The position numbers and the translations under genes are program-made. A DNA stretch of 10,379 nt, from NCBI GenBank assembly GCA_016193385.1, contig JACPSF010000004.1, positions 7,153 to 17,531 on the forward strand, written 5' to 3'. Under the pieces are notes generated by a model. That model saw only the letters and a program-made list of their open reading frames with translations, was not told the origin of the DNA and searched no databases. The stretch is from Deltaproteobacteria bacterium. GTDB lineage: Bacteria; Desulfobacterota_B; Binatia; UBA9968. Below are positions 1-7,642 of this stretch, piece after piece; position 1 is the stretch's first letter; every line of letters begins with the position of its first letter.

Positions 1-1205
1 AGTCGGGGCCGGTAGATTTTGCCCTTCACCTTCAGGGGGAGGCCCTCAGCCACCGTATTGATGAGAACGAAATTCCCTTCCCCGAGGGATGGGAGGGGAA
101 TCCCGTCCGCGATGATGACGTCGAACTGCCCAGGTTCCTGACGCAAAAGTTTTGCCGGCCACCGCTCCATACGGGACACGCGAACATTGGGAAGGAAGCG
201 AAAGAGATGTTCTAAGTATGGGTTGCCTTTGCCGACATAAAGGAGATGGAGCGGAGCGGGTTCGAAAAAAGTAAGAAAGGCCACGTTGTCGAGCGGAAAG
301 TCGTCTTCGAAGCCTAATCGGGCCACAGCGCGCCTGGGCGGAGCTCCTCGATACGGATAGATGAGCACCCGGCTTTCCTGCGCCGGGACCTCGAGCGCCG
401 ATTCCGCCCATAGCTTCTCCCCCAGCGTGAGCGTCAGCGATGTCCGGATCGGCCGGGCAGCGAAGTTCCTCACATGGACCATAACTTCGTACTCCTCCGC
501 TCGATTGGGCAAGCGGCGGAATTCAAAGCCCATGATCCCGATATTTTCGTTTCTCCCTTCCACCCGGATCAGGCGAAGCTGCGATGCGTGCCAGGGGAGC
601 TCTTCGGCTCCCTCGAAGGCCCCGTCACTCAAAACCACTACCCGATCGCGGCCGCCCCGCTTGATGAAAGAATGGGCGAAGAGGACCGCCTCTTTGACCT
701 GACCTGGGGCATCGGTCGCCTCCAGGCTCCGACCCAACTCCCGGAGCCGATCCCTGTCTGCCGTGAGCGGAGACAATACTCGAGGGCTGGGCCCCGCCCC
801 GATCACCATCATCCTCTCACCGGCGGGCAGGGCATCGACCAGAGCACGAAACTCACGCCGGGCCTCGTCCATTCGGCTTGCCCGCAGGCCTCTGGCTTTC
901 ATGCTCGCGCTTAGATCAATCACCGCGATGGTATCCCCGGCCGACGCGCCAAATCGGAGCAGCGAGGGATCCGCCAGAGCCACAATGAGCATCAGCGCGC
1001 TCAGAAGCTGAAGCATAAGAAGGAGGTTTTTCTTGAACAGCCAGCCGATCCTAGTTCCCATGGGGCGTTCTTTCAGCACACGCTCCCAGAGAAACAGAGC
1101 GGTCGTCCTCACTCGCACTCCGCGGGGCCTTAGGCTGTGAAGAAAGAGGATCAGCGGAAAAGCGCCCAGGAGAAGGAGGAAAGCCTGTGGAAAACCCCAA
1201 CCCAT
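1..1205 (-). CDS. BatA-like vWA membrane protein, 3' part cut by the left window edge
   Basis: The reading frame is open from an ATG at 1205 to the window edge (401 codons), so the C-terminus is missing. Seen: a first membrane span at about residues 6-24, a second at about 59-78, then a von Willebrand A domain. The MIDAS motif D97-L-S99-A-S101 is intact, with T164 and D194 (in VLSDG) as likely further metal ligands. After the vWA domain comes a beta-rich stretch, then a segment around residues 325-390 that looks like the start of a glutamine-amidotransferase-like fold. The arrangement (short N-terminal aerotolerance-regulator region, two spans, vWA) is that of BatA-like proteins. In the family the MIDAS domain faces the periplasm and is thought to bind partner or client proteins with the MoxR ATPase. 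It lies 79 bases downstream of the DUF58 gene. No Shine-Dalgarno precedes the ATG (CCTTCATTCGAATTT lies upstream), so the exact start is less certain than the frame. Confidence 0.88.
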   Translation of the reverse strand, partial: MGWGFPQAFLLLLGAFPLILFLHSLRPRGVRVRTTALFLWERVLKERPMGTRIGWLFKKNLLLMLQLLSALMLIVALADPSLLRFGASAGDTIAVIDLSASMKARGLRASRMDEARREFRALVDALPAGERMMVIGAGPSPRVLSPLTADRDRLRELGRSLEATDAPGQVKEAVLFAHSFIKRGGRDRVVVLSDGAFEGAEELPWHASQLRLIRVEGRNENIGIMGFEFRRLPNRAEEYEVMVHVRNFAARPIRTSLTLTLGEKLWAESALEVPAQESRVLIYPYRGAPPRRAVARLGFEDDFPLDNVAFLTFFEPAPLHLLYVGKGNPYLEHLFRFLPNVRVSRMERWPAKLLRQEPGQFDVIIADGIPLPSLGEGNFVLINTVAEGLPLKVKGKIYRPR

Positions 1206-1284
1206 AAATTCGAATGAAGGGGAAAATTATCAGTTTTTAGTTTTGAGCACTAATTAAAAATTAAAAACTCAAAATTCATAACTA
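1206..1284. repeat. AT-rich heptamer array between the DUF58 and BatA-like genes
   Basis: This 79-base gap reads with period 7 from about 1231 to 1279: CAGTTTT, TAGTTTT, GAGCACT, AATTAAA, AATTAAA, AACTCAA, AATTCAT. The left half is T-rich and the right half A-rich. AGTTTTTA (1232-1239) is inverted as TAAAAACT (1262-1269), and TTTTGAG (1241-1247) as CTCAAAA (1268-1274), so the two pairings compete. No U-tract follows a GC-rich stem, so this is not a standard terminator. I see no convincing promoter. Confidence 0.6.
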
Positions 1285-2175
1285 TTACTTAAGGCTCCGC
1301 GCCTGGCGGAGCGTTAGGAGAACAAAATCTTCGATCGGGGTCGTCGTCGTGGTCCTGAGGTAATCCACCCGACGGTTGAGGCAAAACGATTCGATCTCCG
1401 CAAAATAGCGCTCGAGTTCCTCCCGGAAGCGGCGGACGAGCTCGGCATCGAGAAAAATCCTTTTCTCCCTGGCGCTCTCTACGTCCGACAACAAAACATC
1501 TCCGGCAACTTCCTGCCCGAGCTCGGCCCGGTCCAAAATATGGATCACCAAGAGCTGGTATTTTTCCCGCACCAGCTCCTCCAAACCCCCACGCCATCCC
1601 TCGGGATCAAAGAGGTCGCTCAAGAGCACGACCAGCCCTGGCCGCGAGAAGAGCGAGGAGAAGGCTCGGGCGGAGGTTCTGAAATCTGTCTCTCCCCGGC
1701 AGGAAAGATTTTCCAAGAAATGGAAAAGCGTAAGGATCTGCTCCCGGCCCCGTCCCAAGGCGAAGGGTAAGGAGAGATCAGAAGCGAAGCTTGCACCGCC
1801 TACGCGATCGAGATTCTTAAGGCCGATATAGCCCAGCGCCGCGGCCACTCTCTTGGCATATTCAATTTTCGGCGGCGTCCCTTCGGCCATGGACTGGCTG
1901 GTATCGAGCAGCAGATAGAGGTTCATCTCTTCCTCCGCGGCAAAGAGCTTCAGCCAGAGCCGCCCGAGCCGCCGGTAAATGTTCCAATCGACGTAGCGCA
2001 GGTCGTCGCCCTTCTGGTACCTCCGGAAGTCGGAAAACTCGAGGCTGAAACCTTTTCGCGATGCCGGGTGTTCTCCCCCGGCGCTCGACCAGGAGAGACG
2101 CTTTGCCGCCAAGCGCAGTCGCTCCAGCTTCTTAAGAAATTCGGGCTCGAGAAAGGTGGAGGGGGTCTCAGCCAT
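1285..2175 (-). CDS. DUF58 protein with vWA-like MIDAS fold
   Basis: A 296-aa protein of usual DUF58 length. The family signature is clear at residues 49-64 (DFRRYQKGDDLRYVDW), followed by a vWA-like core opening with the MIDAS motif D91-T-S93-Q-S95. A second strand with the pattern VVLLSDLFDP lies near residue 180, and the C-terminal RVDYLRTTTTTP segment matches the usual end of the family. No signal peptide or membrane span is evident, so it is probably cytoplasmic or peripheral. DUF58 genes almost always sit next to moxR, and the protein is presumed to be an adaptor or substrate-binding partner of that ATPase; this is known from context rather than from a defined reaction. The ATG at 2175 is 9 bases after the MoxR stop, with AAAAGAG just upstream as a weak Shine-Dalgarno, so coupling to moxR is likely. 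The protein appears intact. Confidence 0.95.
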   Translation of the reverse strand: MAETPSTFLEPEFLKKLERLRLAAKRLSWSSAGGEHPASRKGFSLEFSDFRRYQKGDDLRYVDWNIYRRLGRLWLKLFAAEEEMNLYLLLDTSQSMAEGTPPKIEYAKRVAAALGYIGLKNLDRVGGASFASDLSLPFALGRGREQILTLFHFLENLSCRGETDFRTSARAFSSLFSRPGLVVLLSDLFDPEGWRGGLEELVREKYQLLVIHILDRAELGQEVAGDVLLSDVESAREKRIFLDAELVRRFREELERYFAEIESFCLNRRVDYLRTTTTTPIEDFVLLTLRQARSLK

Positions 2176-2184
2176 CGACTCTTT

Positions 2185-3069
2185 TCACAAAATTTCCGCC
2201 ACGCCTTCCGCCGCCGCCTCCAGGACTTTCTCCGCCGTGATTCCCTCCGCATCCGCTTCCAGGTTGAGAATGATGCGGTGGCGCAGGCCGGGCAGCATGA
2301 CGGATCGGATGTCTTGGAAAGAGACATTGGGGCGTCCCGTGAGCAAGGAACGGGCCTTGGCCGCCAGGATCAGGCTCTGCAGCCCTCGCGGGCTGGATCC
2401 GTAGAGGACATAGCGATCCGCCAGCGAGACGCGGCCGTCTTTGTGCGGATGGGTAGCCATGACCAAGCGCACCGCGTAGTCTTTGACCGGTTCAGCGATG
2501 GGAACCTCTCGGACCCAGTCCCTGATTTTTAAGACCGCTTCGGCGTCCAAAACTTTTCTGAGCGGAGGCGGCGGAGGAGCCGTGGTCAGATCCGCGATCC
2601 GGCTGAGTTCTTCGCGGCTCGGATATTGAAGCAGCAATCCGACGGTGACACTTTGCTCCTGCATCGCCTCGAGCAGCGCCGACTGAGTTTTAGGGGTAGC
2701 GCGGTTGATTTCATCCGCCAGCACGATGTGGGCGAAAACCGGCCCCGGCTGAAAATCAAAGACCTTTTTCCCTGCGGCATCGTCGGTCAGGACATTCGTC
2801 CCCGTAATATCGGCCGGCATGAGGTCCGGGGTGAACTGAATCCGCGAGAAGGTCAGATTCAACACCTCGGCGAGGCTTCGCACCATCAGAGTCTTGCCCA
2901 ATCCTGGCACACCCTCGAGCAGGCAATGACCCCCGCAAACCAAGGCGACAAAAACCTGCTCGATCAGCTCCTCATGGCCCACCACGACACGGCCGAGCTC
3001 GTCCCTCAATTCTTCAAAGGCGCGACGGACCGCGACCGTTCTCCCCCGGACCTCATCCAAGCCTTCCAT
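2185..3069 (-). CDS. moxR: MoxR-family AAA+ ATPase with an apparent internal in-frame deletion
   Basis: A 294-aa AAA+ protein. Seen: Walker A GVPGLGKT at residues 53-60, Walker B LADE at 117-120 followed by INRATPKTQSALLEAM, and sensor 2 in GSSPRG at 224-229 (R228). Compared with MoxR proteins generally (about 330 aa), the chain jumps from VTVG (141-144) directly to LLLQYPSREEL (145-155). The usual intervening block of about 38 residues, with the ATQNP sensor 1 strand and the EAQLDRF arginine segment, is absent while the frame is kept. The enzyme would then bind ATP but probably not hydrolyse it normally, unless the gap is an assembly artefact. I chose the ATG at 3069, two bases after the stop of the upstream gene and preceded by GGAG at 3075-3078. 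A longer start at 3246 would overlap that gene by 175 bases and add 59 low-complexity residues. It is coupled to a DUF58 gene 9 bases downstream, the usual partner. Confidence 0.93.
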   Translation of the reverse strand: MEGLDEVRGRTVAVRRAFEELRDELGRVVVGHEELIEQVFVALVCGGHCLLEGVPGLGKTLMVRSLAEVLNLTFSRIQFTPDLMPADITGTNVLTDDAAGKKVFDFQPGPVFAHIVLADEINRATPKTQSALLEAMQEQSVTVGLLLQYPSREELSRIADLTTAPPPPPLRKVLDAEAVLKIRDWVREVPIAEPVKDYAVRLVMATHPHKDGRVSLADRYVLYGSSPRGLQSLILAAKARSLLTGRPNVSFQDIRSVMLPGLRHRIILNLEADAEGITAEKVLEAAAEGVAEIL

Positions 3070-3071
3070 AT

Positions 3072-4502
3072 TCACTCCGGCTTCTCTCCCGTCAGCCCCA
3101 GCGAAAGAAAATAATTTTTGATCGTTTCCTTCAACCCCTCGGGGATCTTTTCCGAAGCCAGCTCCTCTTCCACTTGGCGACGGTAAGAGACGATCACGTC
3201 TTCGACCGGAACCACGCTCTTTCCTGCCCGAGGCTTGCCGCGCCACGGGAAGCTCTCGATCCTCCCCTCCCCGAGGATCCCTTTTAGGTGGGCCACCATC
3301 CCTGGCTCAAAGGGAGGGGGGGCCTGAGCTGCCGGCTCTTTCGTCCCTGGGCGGTCTCCGGGAAGCAATCCCGGACCCTCGAGCCGGTCGCCGTGGGTGG
3401 CTCGGTCCGCGCCGCCTTGAGCGAGCCTATCGCCAGCTTCCTCGCCCGGCTCGCCATCTCCGCGAATAAGAAAGCGGAGAAAATCGCCGATCTCTTTAAG
3501 CCTGCGCCGATCCAGCTCGGCCTCCACGCCCTTCTCAAGCTCGCCGAGGATGCCGTCAAGCTCCTCCTGGCCAAGCTGATCGGGCGGCAGACGGCGTTTG
3601 CTTAGTTCCTCGCTTAGCCGCGGCAAGCCTTCCAGCCTGCCCCGCAGCGCGCCCTGGGTTCTCTTTTCCCCCTGCCCTGTCTCGGGCAGGAAGAGAGCCT
3701 GCTTGAGGGCCTCGAGCTCCGTCTTCAAATCCGAAAGTTTCTCCCCGGTCGTCGACGTGAACGAGAATGCGGGCTCGCGCAGGTCGGACGGCATCTCATC
3801 GATTCTGCTGGCCAAGCCGGAAAGCTCTTCGCGCAACTTGTTTTCGCTCATCTGCCCGCGGAGCCGTTTCTCCGCGAGGTCCTCTATAACGCCGGCGACC
3901 TTCAAACTTTCGGCCAGCCCCTGGGAACGCGCCTGCCGCTTTAGCCCCTGCGAAAATTCCTTCAATTGTTGCGCAAGCGTAGCCGAAGGATTCTGACTTG
4001 AGCCCGATTGAATATCCACTCCGACATCGAACCAGACAAATAACAGCCAAAGCAGCAAGAGGGGTGGCAGCCAAAGGGCATGCCAGGGCAGCCGCCGCTT
4101 GAAGAGGAGCTTGAAATCCACCCCCTGGAGCCTTTGCGCAGCCTCGGCGAGAACCACAAGCTCGGGGACTCGCTTTTCCTTGCGGCCTAGAATGTCCCAA
4201 GCGGTGAGGGCCCGCTCCTCCAGACCGAGTGATTGATCGAGGTCAAACAGCGCCCGCAAGGACTCCCGCGTCCCCCAAGGGCGAATCAGAAAGAGAGCAC
4301 CGGCCATGACCGGGCAAAAAAGCAGAGGTAAAATCAGCGGGCTAACCGTATACGGCAGCGTCTTCCGGAACGGGAAAAACACCAGGGAGCCAAGGAGCGC
4401 AAAGAAGAAAGCCTGGACAAAGATTCTCTCCCTTCTCTGCACCCTCTGCCAGGTGAACAGATCCGAAAAACGCTCTCGCAGCAGCCGCTCCTCTTCGCTC
4501 AA
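3072..4502 (-). CDS. DUF4175-like membrane/coiled-coil protein of the MoxR cluster
   Basis: A 476-aa protein. Predicted membrane spans lie at about residues 27-44, 53-73 and 141-159. Between spans 2 and 3 is a motif LDQSLGLEERALTAWDI (88-104), which I recall from large membrane proteins next to moxR/DUF58 genes. After span 3 comes a long charged, probably coiled-coil helical region (about 175-345), then a Gly/Asp/Pro-rich, probably disordered linker (about 346-405). The C-terminal block from residue 431 (VPVEDVIVSYRRQVEEEL, then IPEGLKETIKNYF) resembles the conserved tail of DUF4175-like proteins. The start codon is TTG, sharing TTGA with the upstream stop, with AAGGGAG at 4511-4517 eight bases upstream; the first internal Met is far inside. 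Usual DUF4175 proteins are longer, so this would be a short form. Function is unknown; it may anchor the MoxR machinery to the inner membrane. The family call is from memory of motifs. Confidence 0.8.
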   Translation of the reverse strand: MSEEERLLRERFSDLFTWQRVQRRERIFVQAFFFALLGSLVFFPFRKTLPYTVSPLILPLLFCPVMAGALFLIRPWGTRESLRALFDLDQSLGLEERALTAWDILGRKEKRVPELVVLAEAAQRLQGVDFKLLFKRRLPWHALWLPPLLLLWLLFVWFDVGVDIQSGSSQNPSATLAQQLKEFSQGLKRQARSQGLAESLKVAGVIEDLAEKRLRGQMSENKLREELSGLASRIDEMPSDLREPAFSFTSTTGEKLSDLKTELEALKQALFLPETGQGEKRTQGALRGRLEGLPRLSEELSKRRLPPDQLGQEELDGILGELEKGVEAELDRRRLKEIGDFLRFLIRGDGEPGEEAGDRLAQGGADRATHGDRLEGPGLLPGDRPGTKEPAAQAPPPFEPGMVAHLKGILGEGRIESFPWRGKPRAGKSVVPVEDVIVSYRRQVEEELASEKIPEGLKETIKNYFLSLGLTGEKPE

Positions 4503-5164
4503 GGGGTAGTCTCCCTTCTAAGAGCCCAGCGAAAAGCGAGCAGCCCCAAACCGAAAAGGGAAAAATGGAAAAAGAAATGGAGCACAGGCACAGGCCATTG
4601 CCATCCCCCGAGGACGAGCGGCGCCACCTCCTTCCTCCCCAAATAGTAAAGGAGAAACGCGACCGGGTTCAAAGGCAGGTAGAGGAGGGCCGAAAAGATG
4701 AGCAAGGCAAAAAAGAAGCAACGGACAAAGACCTGACGGCTTTCCAGCCGCCGCTCCCAGAAGACGGCTGCGGCCAAACCCCAAATCCCGTAGGTGAGGG
4801 AATAGAAAAAAACCAGGCCGAAAGCGGCGAAAACAGTGACCAGGCCGGCTCGGGAAATCGCTCCCGCCCAGATCAACAGCGGCGCGCTAACCAGGATAAA
4901 GAGGCCGACATGAAGACAAAGGAGCCCGACCTGGGCCAGCGCTACTTGAGAGATCCGGACCCCGTGCTCTCTCACCCACTGCCGCAAGGGCAAAAAGCGC
5001 CAGGGCACAAATTCCCGATTGGCTATTCGAAGCCCGAGGTACACCATCAGGAGCAAAGCGACTATCGGGCCAAGGATCAAGAGAAGATGACCATAGGCAG
5101 GAATAGCCTGTCCCTCCCAAAGGTAAATCTGGACCCCTTCGCGCAGGACCGGGTTGGGCTTCAT
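4499..5164 (-). CDS. Polytopic inner-membrane protein, unrecognised family
   Basis: A 221-aa very hydrophobic protein with about five or six predicted spans (roughly residues 25-46, 74-100, 106-136, 147-175, 192-213) and short charged loops such as RQWVREHGVRIS (61-72). No catalytic motif is visible. The topology would fit a permease-like or scaffold membrane protein, and ABC-2-like permeases occur near some MoxR clusters, but nothing in the sequence proves this and no ATPase partner is seen beside it. Its ATG overlaps the upstream stop as ATGA (5161-5164), with GAGGA in the end of the upstream gene as Shine-Dalgarno, and its own stop overlaps the next start as TTGA. These overlaps suggest balanced synthesis with both neighbours and make it a real gene despite the lack of recognition. 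Confidence 0.85.
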   Translation of the reverse strand: MKPNPVLREGVQIYLWEGQAIPAYGHLLLILGPIVALLLMVYLGLRIANREFVPWRFLPLRQWVREHGVRISQVALAQVGLLCLHVGLFILVSAPLLIWAGAISRAGLVTVFAAFGLVFFYSLTYGIWGLAAAVFWERRLESRQVFVRCFFFALLIFSALLYLPLNPVAFLLYYLGRKEVAPLVLGGWQWPVPVLHFFFHFSLFGLGLLAFRWALRRETTP

Positions 5165-7095
5165 AAATCCTGTTCCTCCCCGAAGGGGATGATCGCACGA
5201 AAAAGGGTGTAATCATAGGCTAGAACCTGCGCGTCGTCCACCCAGACCCGAGGCGCGGCCTGCTTGACCCAACCCACAAAAAGCGCGCCCTCCCCTCCCC
5301 CGCGAGACAGGCCCTGGCCCTCAGGGAAAAAGGAATAGCGAAACAGCACCTCGCGCATCCGGTCGGCAAAGCGGATCTCTTGGAGACTTGAATGCTTGGA
5401 TGAACTTTCAGAAGCGGCCTGGCCCCTGGCGACGAGTGAAAATTCGCGAACCACGTTGGACCCGCGCACGATATCACCCAGGAAAAACCCCTGCCCCCGA
5501 ATCACCAACCAGCATTCGTCAAGGTCCTTCGGGCCGAGATTCGCCAGGCGCAAAGAGAGCCGGTCACCGCGCTGCTCGACTTCGGCGCGGAGAGGAAAGG
5601 GACCAAGCGAACGGACCTTAAAGAGCCGATACGCCCACTCTCGCAGAGGAAAGCTGAAGCGCGTCGAACTCCCTTCCTCCTGCATCACCAACTGAGCCTC
5701 CTTGGCGCTGCCTGGACGAGGGAAGAACGCCTCGAGATCGTTCCATCCGTTTTCCACCTGCAGGGCATATTCGCGCGTCTGTGTAGAGAAAAGCGCCACA
5801 TTGGACTGTGCCTCTACATAGCTGCCTGAAAAACTCTCCAGTAAAGTCGCGGTGAGGAGGACACCATCAGGAACACCGCCCCGGTGGCTAAAATGAAGGT
5901 AACCGCCAACTGAGGCGACGGCGTTCAAGAGCAAAAATCCCAGGCATAGATTACGCCTGTCCCACCGACTCTGTCGCCATTGCCAGGCGAAGAAACCCAT
6001 TCCCCCCAGATAAAAGAGCATCCAGAGGAAAAGAGAGCGTACGGGCACGTAAGCGGAAATAAATGAAGGGCTGGCGAGAAGCTGGGAAAACACGGCATCG
6101 TCCCAGCTTGCCTGCAAACGCGCGCTTCGCTCCCGCGTGGAGCCCAACAGTTCTCGAAAAAGAGGCTTGAGCCCCCCCCAACGCGACAAAGGAGGCCTCC
6201 CCACATCCAACCCGAGATAGAAAATGCCACCCCTACCTCTGCTAGCTTCGACCAGCAACGGAATGCCGCCCTCCTGCAGCAGAACTTTACCTTCCACCAG
6301 ACGCGAATCCTGACCCCAGAGATCCTTCAGCGGGGCCCCTTGCTTCCCGTAGCGCCGATCCAGGTCGGGGAGGGAAGCAAACCTTTTCAATCCCGCCACG
6401 TGAACGGGGAGAAAGCGGCTCATCGTCGTCTCCTGATAAAGGGCAACATGCAGACTGCCCAAAATCAACATCCGCCCGCCCGAGGTGACCCAGCCCTCTA
6501 GAGCCCCTGCCTGACGCCGCGAAAGGTCGCGGAGGGATTGTTCGTAAAAGATAATAGCGGAAACGCCCTGATAGGCTCTGGGATCGGACGGCAGGTCGCC
6601 GAGAGCGAGCGAAATCAATGGTCCCTGAGCCGCCGAGCCCAGAGGAAGCGCATGGGAGAAGTTATTTTCCGTGACCAGCAGGACCAGCGGAGCGGGAGAG
6701 AAATGGCGTCTAAGGTCGACCTCTTGAGACCAGCGGAAGCCAGCCCCAAAAAAGGTCAAGGTCAACGGACGACTCACGGAATCAGCGTCGATGGTAAAAG
6801 GAATGCTCTTACGCGCCTGGGCCGCGAGAAAAACCTGGCTTCGGTGATAGAGCGGATAGACGCCTGTGCCCCGAGTAGGACCTCCTTTCCAGGCCCGTAC
6901 CTCCAGGGTGCCTTCCAAAGGCCCTCCCGCATTGGCTAGCTCCACCTTGAGCGGGAACGGATGCCCCAATTGGAACAGTCCGTGGAAGCCTATTTGCGGA
7001 GCGATACGAACCTGGGCCGCACTGACGGGAAGCGAGAGCAGAAGAAAAGCGAGAGAGCAAAGATGAAGAGCCGCCTTGGCGCAAAATAAGGACAT
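5161..7095 (-). CDS. Exported, membrane-anchored protein with amidotransferase-like fold
   Basis: A 644-aa protein. Residues 1-26 form a signal peptide (hydrophobic core LCSLAFLLLSLPVSA, likely cut before AQ). A beta-rich, Ig-like domain follows (about 28-130), then an alpha/beta region (about 135-320) with alternating hydrophobic strands and GWVTSGGRMLILG (201-213), reminiscent of the class I glutamine-amidotransferase-like domain in BatA-type cluster proteins, but without an obvious catalytic Cys. Two membrane spans lie at about 351-372 and 382-402, and a second beta-rich domain fills the C-terminal third. This suggests two large periplasmic domains held by a membrane hairpin. It begins the MoxR cluster, 43 bases after greA with no terminator between, so it may be read from the greA promoter. 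The ATG at 7095 has AAGGG only two bases upstream, an unusually short spacing. The family is not securely recognised and the role is probably accessory to the MoxR/vWA machinery. Confidence 0.85.
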   Translation of the reverse strand: MSLFCAKAALHLCSLAFLLLSLPVSAAQVRIAPQIGFHGLFQLGHPFPLKVELANAGGPLEGTLEVRAWKGGPTRGTGVYPLYHRSQVFLAAQARKSIPFTIDADSVSRPLTLTFFGAGFRWSQEVDLRRHFSPAPLVLLVTENNFSHALPLGSAAQGPLISLALGDLPSDPRAYQGVSAIIFYEQSLRDLSRRQAGALEGWVTSGGRMLILGSLHVALYQETTMSRFLPVHVAGLKRFASLPDLDRRYGKQGAPLKDLWGQDSRLVEGKVLLQEGGIPLLVEASRGRGGIFYLGLDVGRPPLSRWGGLKPLFRELLGSTRERSARLQASWDDAVFSQLLASPSFISAYVPVRSLFLWMLFYLGGMGFFAWQWRQSRWDRRNLCLGFLLLNAVASVGGYLHFSHRGGVPDGVLLTATLLESFSGSYVEAQSNVALFSTQTREYALQVENGWNDLEAFFPRPGSAKEAQLVMQEEGSSTRFSFPLREWAYRLFKVRSLGPFPLRAEVEQRGDRLSLRLANLGPKDLDECWLVIRGQGFFLGDIVRGSNVVREFSLVARGQAASESSSKHSSLQEIRFADRMREVLFRYSFFPEGQGLSRGGGEGALFVGWVKQAAPRVWVDDAQVLAYDYTLFRAIIPFGEEQDL

Positions 7096-7138
7096 GTCCC
7101 TTCACCCAGACCCGCGCCCGAAAAGCAGACCGCAAGCT

Positions 7139-7627
7139 TCAGTCGTTGAAGTCCAAACGCAATATTTCCAGAGTGCGGATTCCGGTGGGAGTGCGGACCT
7201 GGACCTCGTCTCCCTCGGACTTGCCGATCAGAGCACGGGCAACGGGCGAGCTGATGGAGATCTTGCCGTTTTTTGGCTCCGCCTCGTGATCGCCCACGAT
7301 TTGATAAACGACCTTTTCGCCGGTATCGCCATCGGCGAAGGTAACCGTGGCGCCAAATACAACTTTGTCGCCGGAAAGCTTGGAAACCTCGATGACTTGG
7401 GCCCGCGCCAGCCTGTCCTCGATCTCCCGTATCTGGACATCGAGAAGCCCCTGCCTCTCCTTCGCCGCGTGAAACTCGGCGTTCTCGGAAAGATCGCCAT
7501 GCCCTCGGGCCTCTTCAATCTCTTGAACAAGCTTTGGCCGCTCCACGCTTTTTAGGCGCTTGAGGTCCTCCATCAAGCGTTGGTATCCCCGATAGGTCAT
7601 CGGAAGCCGAGAGTTGTCAACCGCCAT
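7139..7627 (-). CDS. greA: Transcription elongation/cleavage factor GreA
   Basis: A 162-aa protein of normal GreA length (E. coli 158). It binds the secondary channel of RNA polymerase and stimulates cleavage of backtracked RNA. Seen: the N-terminal start PMTYRGYQRLMEDLKRLK; a coiled-coil hairpin with its tip at RGHGDLSENAEF, in which D45 and E48 correspond to the acidic pair that coordinates the catalytic magnesium; and the C-terminal FKBP-like domain with the family signature SPVARALIGKSEGD. All key residues are present. The ATG at 7627 is preceded by AGGAG (7634-7638) six bases upstream. The leader carries a terminator-like hairpin (7643-7679), and the next gene follows 43 bases downstream, possibly in the same transcript. 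Confidence 0.98.
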   Translation of the reverse strand: MAVDNSRLPMTYRGYQRLMEDLKRLKSVERPKLVQEIEEARGHGDLSENAEFHAAKERQGLLDVQIREIEDRLARAQVIEVSKLSGDKVVFGATVTFADGDTGEKVVYQIVGDHEAEPKNGKISISSPVARALIGKSEGDEVQVRTPTGIRTLEILRLDFND

Positions 7628-7633
7628 AACCCG

Positions 7634-7638
7634 CTCCT
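7634..7638 (-). promoter_or_regulatory. Ribosome binding site of greA
   Basis: AGGAG on the minus strand, six bases before the ATG at 7627. It is the best Shine-Dalgarno in the window and lies just after the U-rich tract of the leader terminator, so it is only made when transcription reads through that hairpin. Confidence 0.85.
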
Positions 7639-7642
7639 ACAG

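Noticed and set aside
46..914. Several short open frames on both strands at the left edge
   Set aside because: The continuous minus-strand frame from 1205 to the edge, with two membrane spans and a MIDAS motif, explains this stretch.
1206..1240. Promoter for the BatA-like gene using GATAAT on the minus strand
   Set aside because: The -10 match is good, but at 17 bases upstream the -35 hexamer (ATTAGT) is poor, and matches are expected by chance in such AT-rich repeats.
3070..3246. A longer MoxR start at 3246 adding 59 residues
   Set aside because: The extension overlaps the upstream gene by 175 bases, is low-complexity and Arg/Gly-rich, and does not resemble MoxR. The ATG at 3069 has a Shine-Dalgarno and the normal MoxR N-terminus follows.
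4565..5212. A 215-codon open frame on the plus strand opposite the 221-aa membrane protein
   Set aside because: It is very charged (Lys/Glu/Pro) as expected for the complement of a hydrophobic protein gene. The minus-strand gene has start and stop overlaps with both neighbours, so it is the real one.
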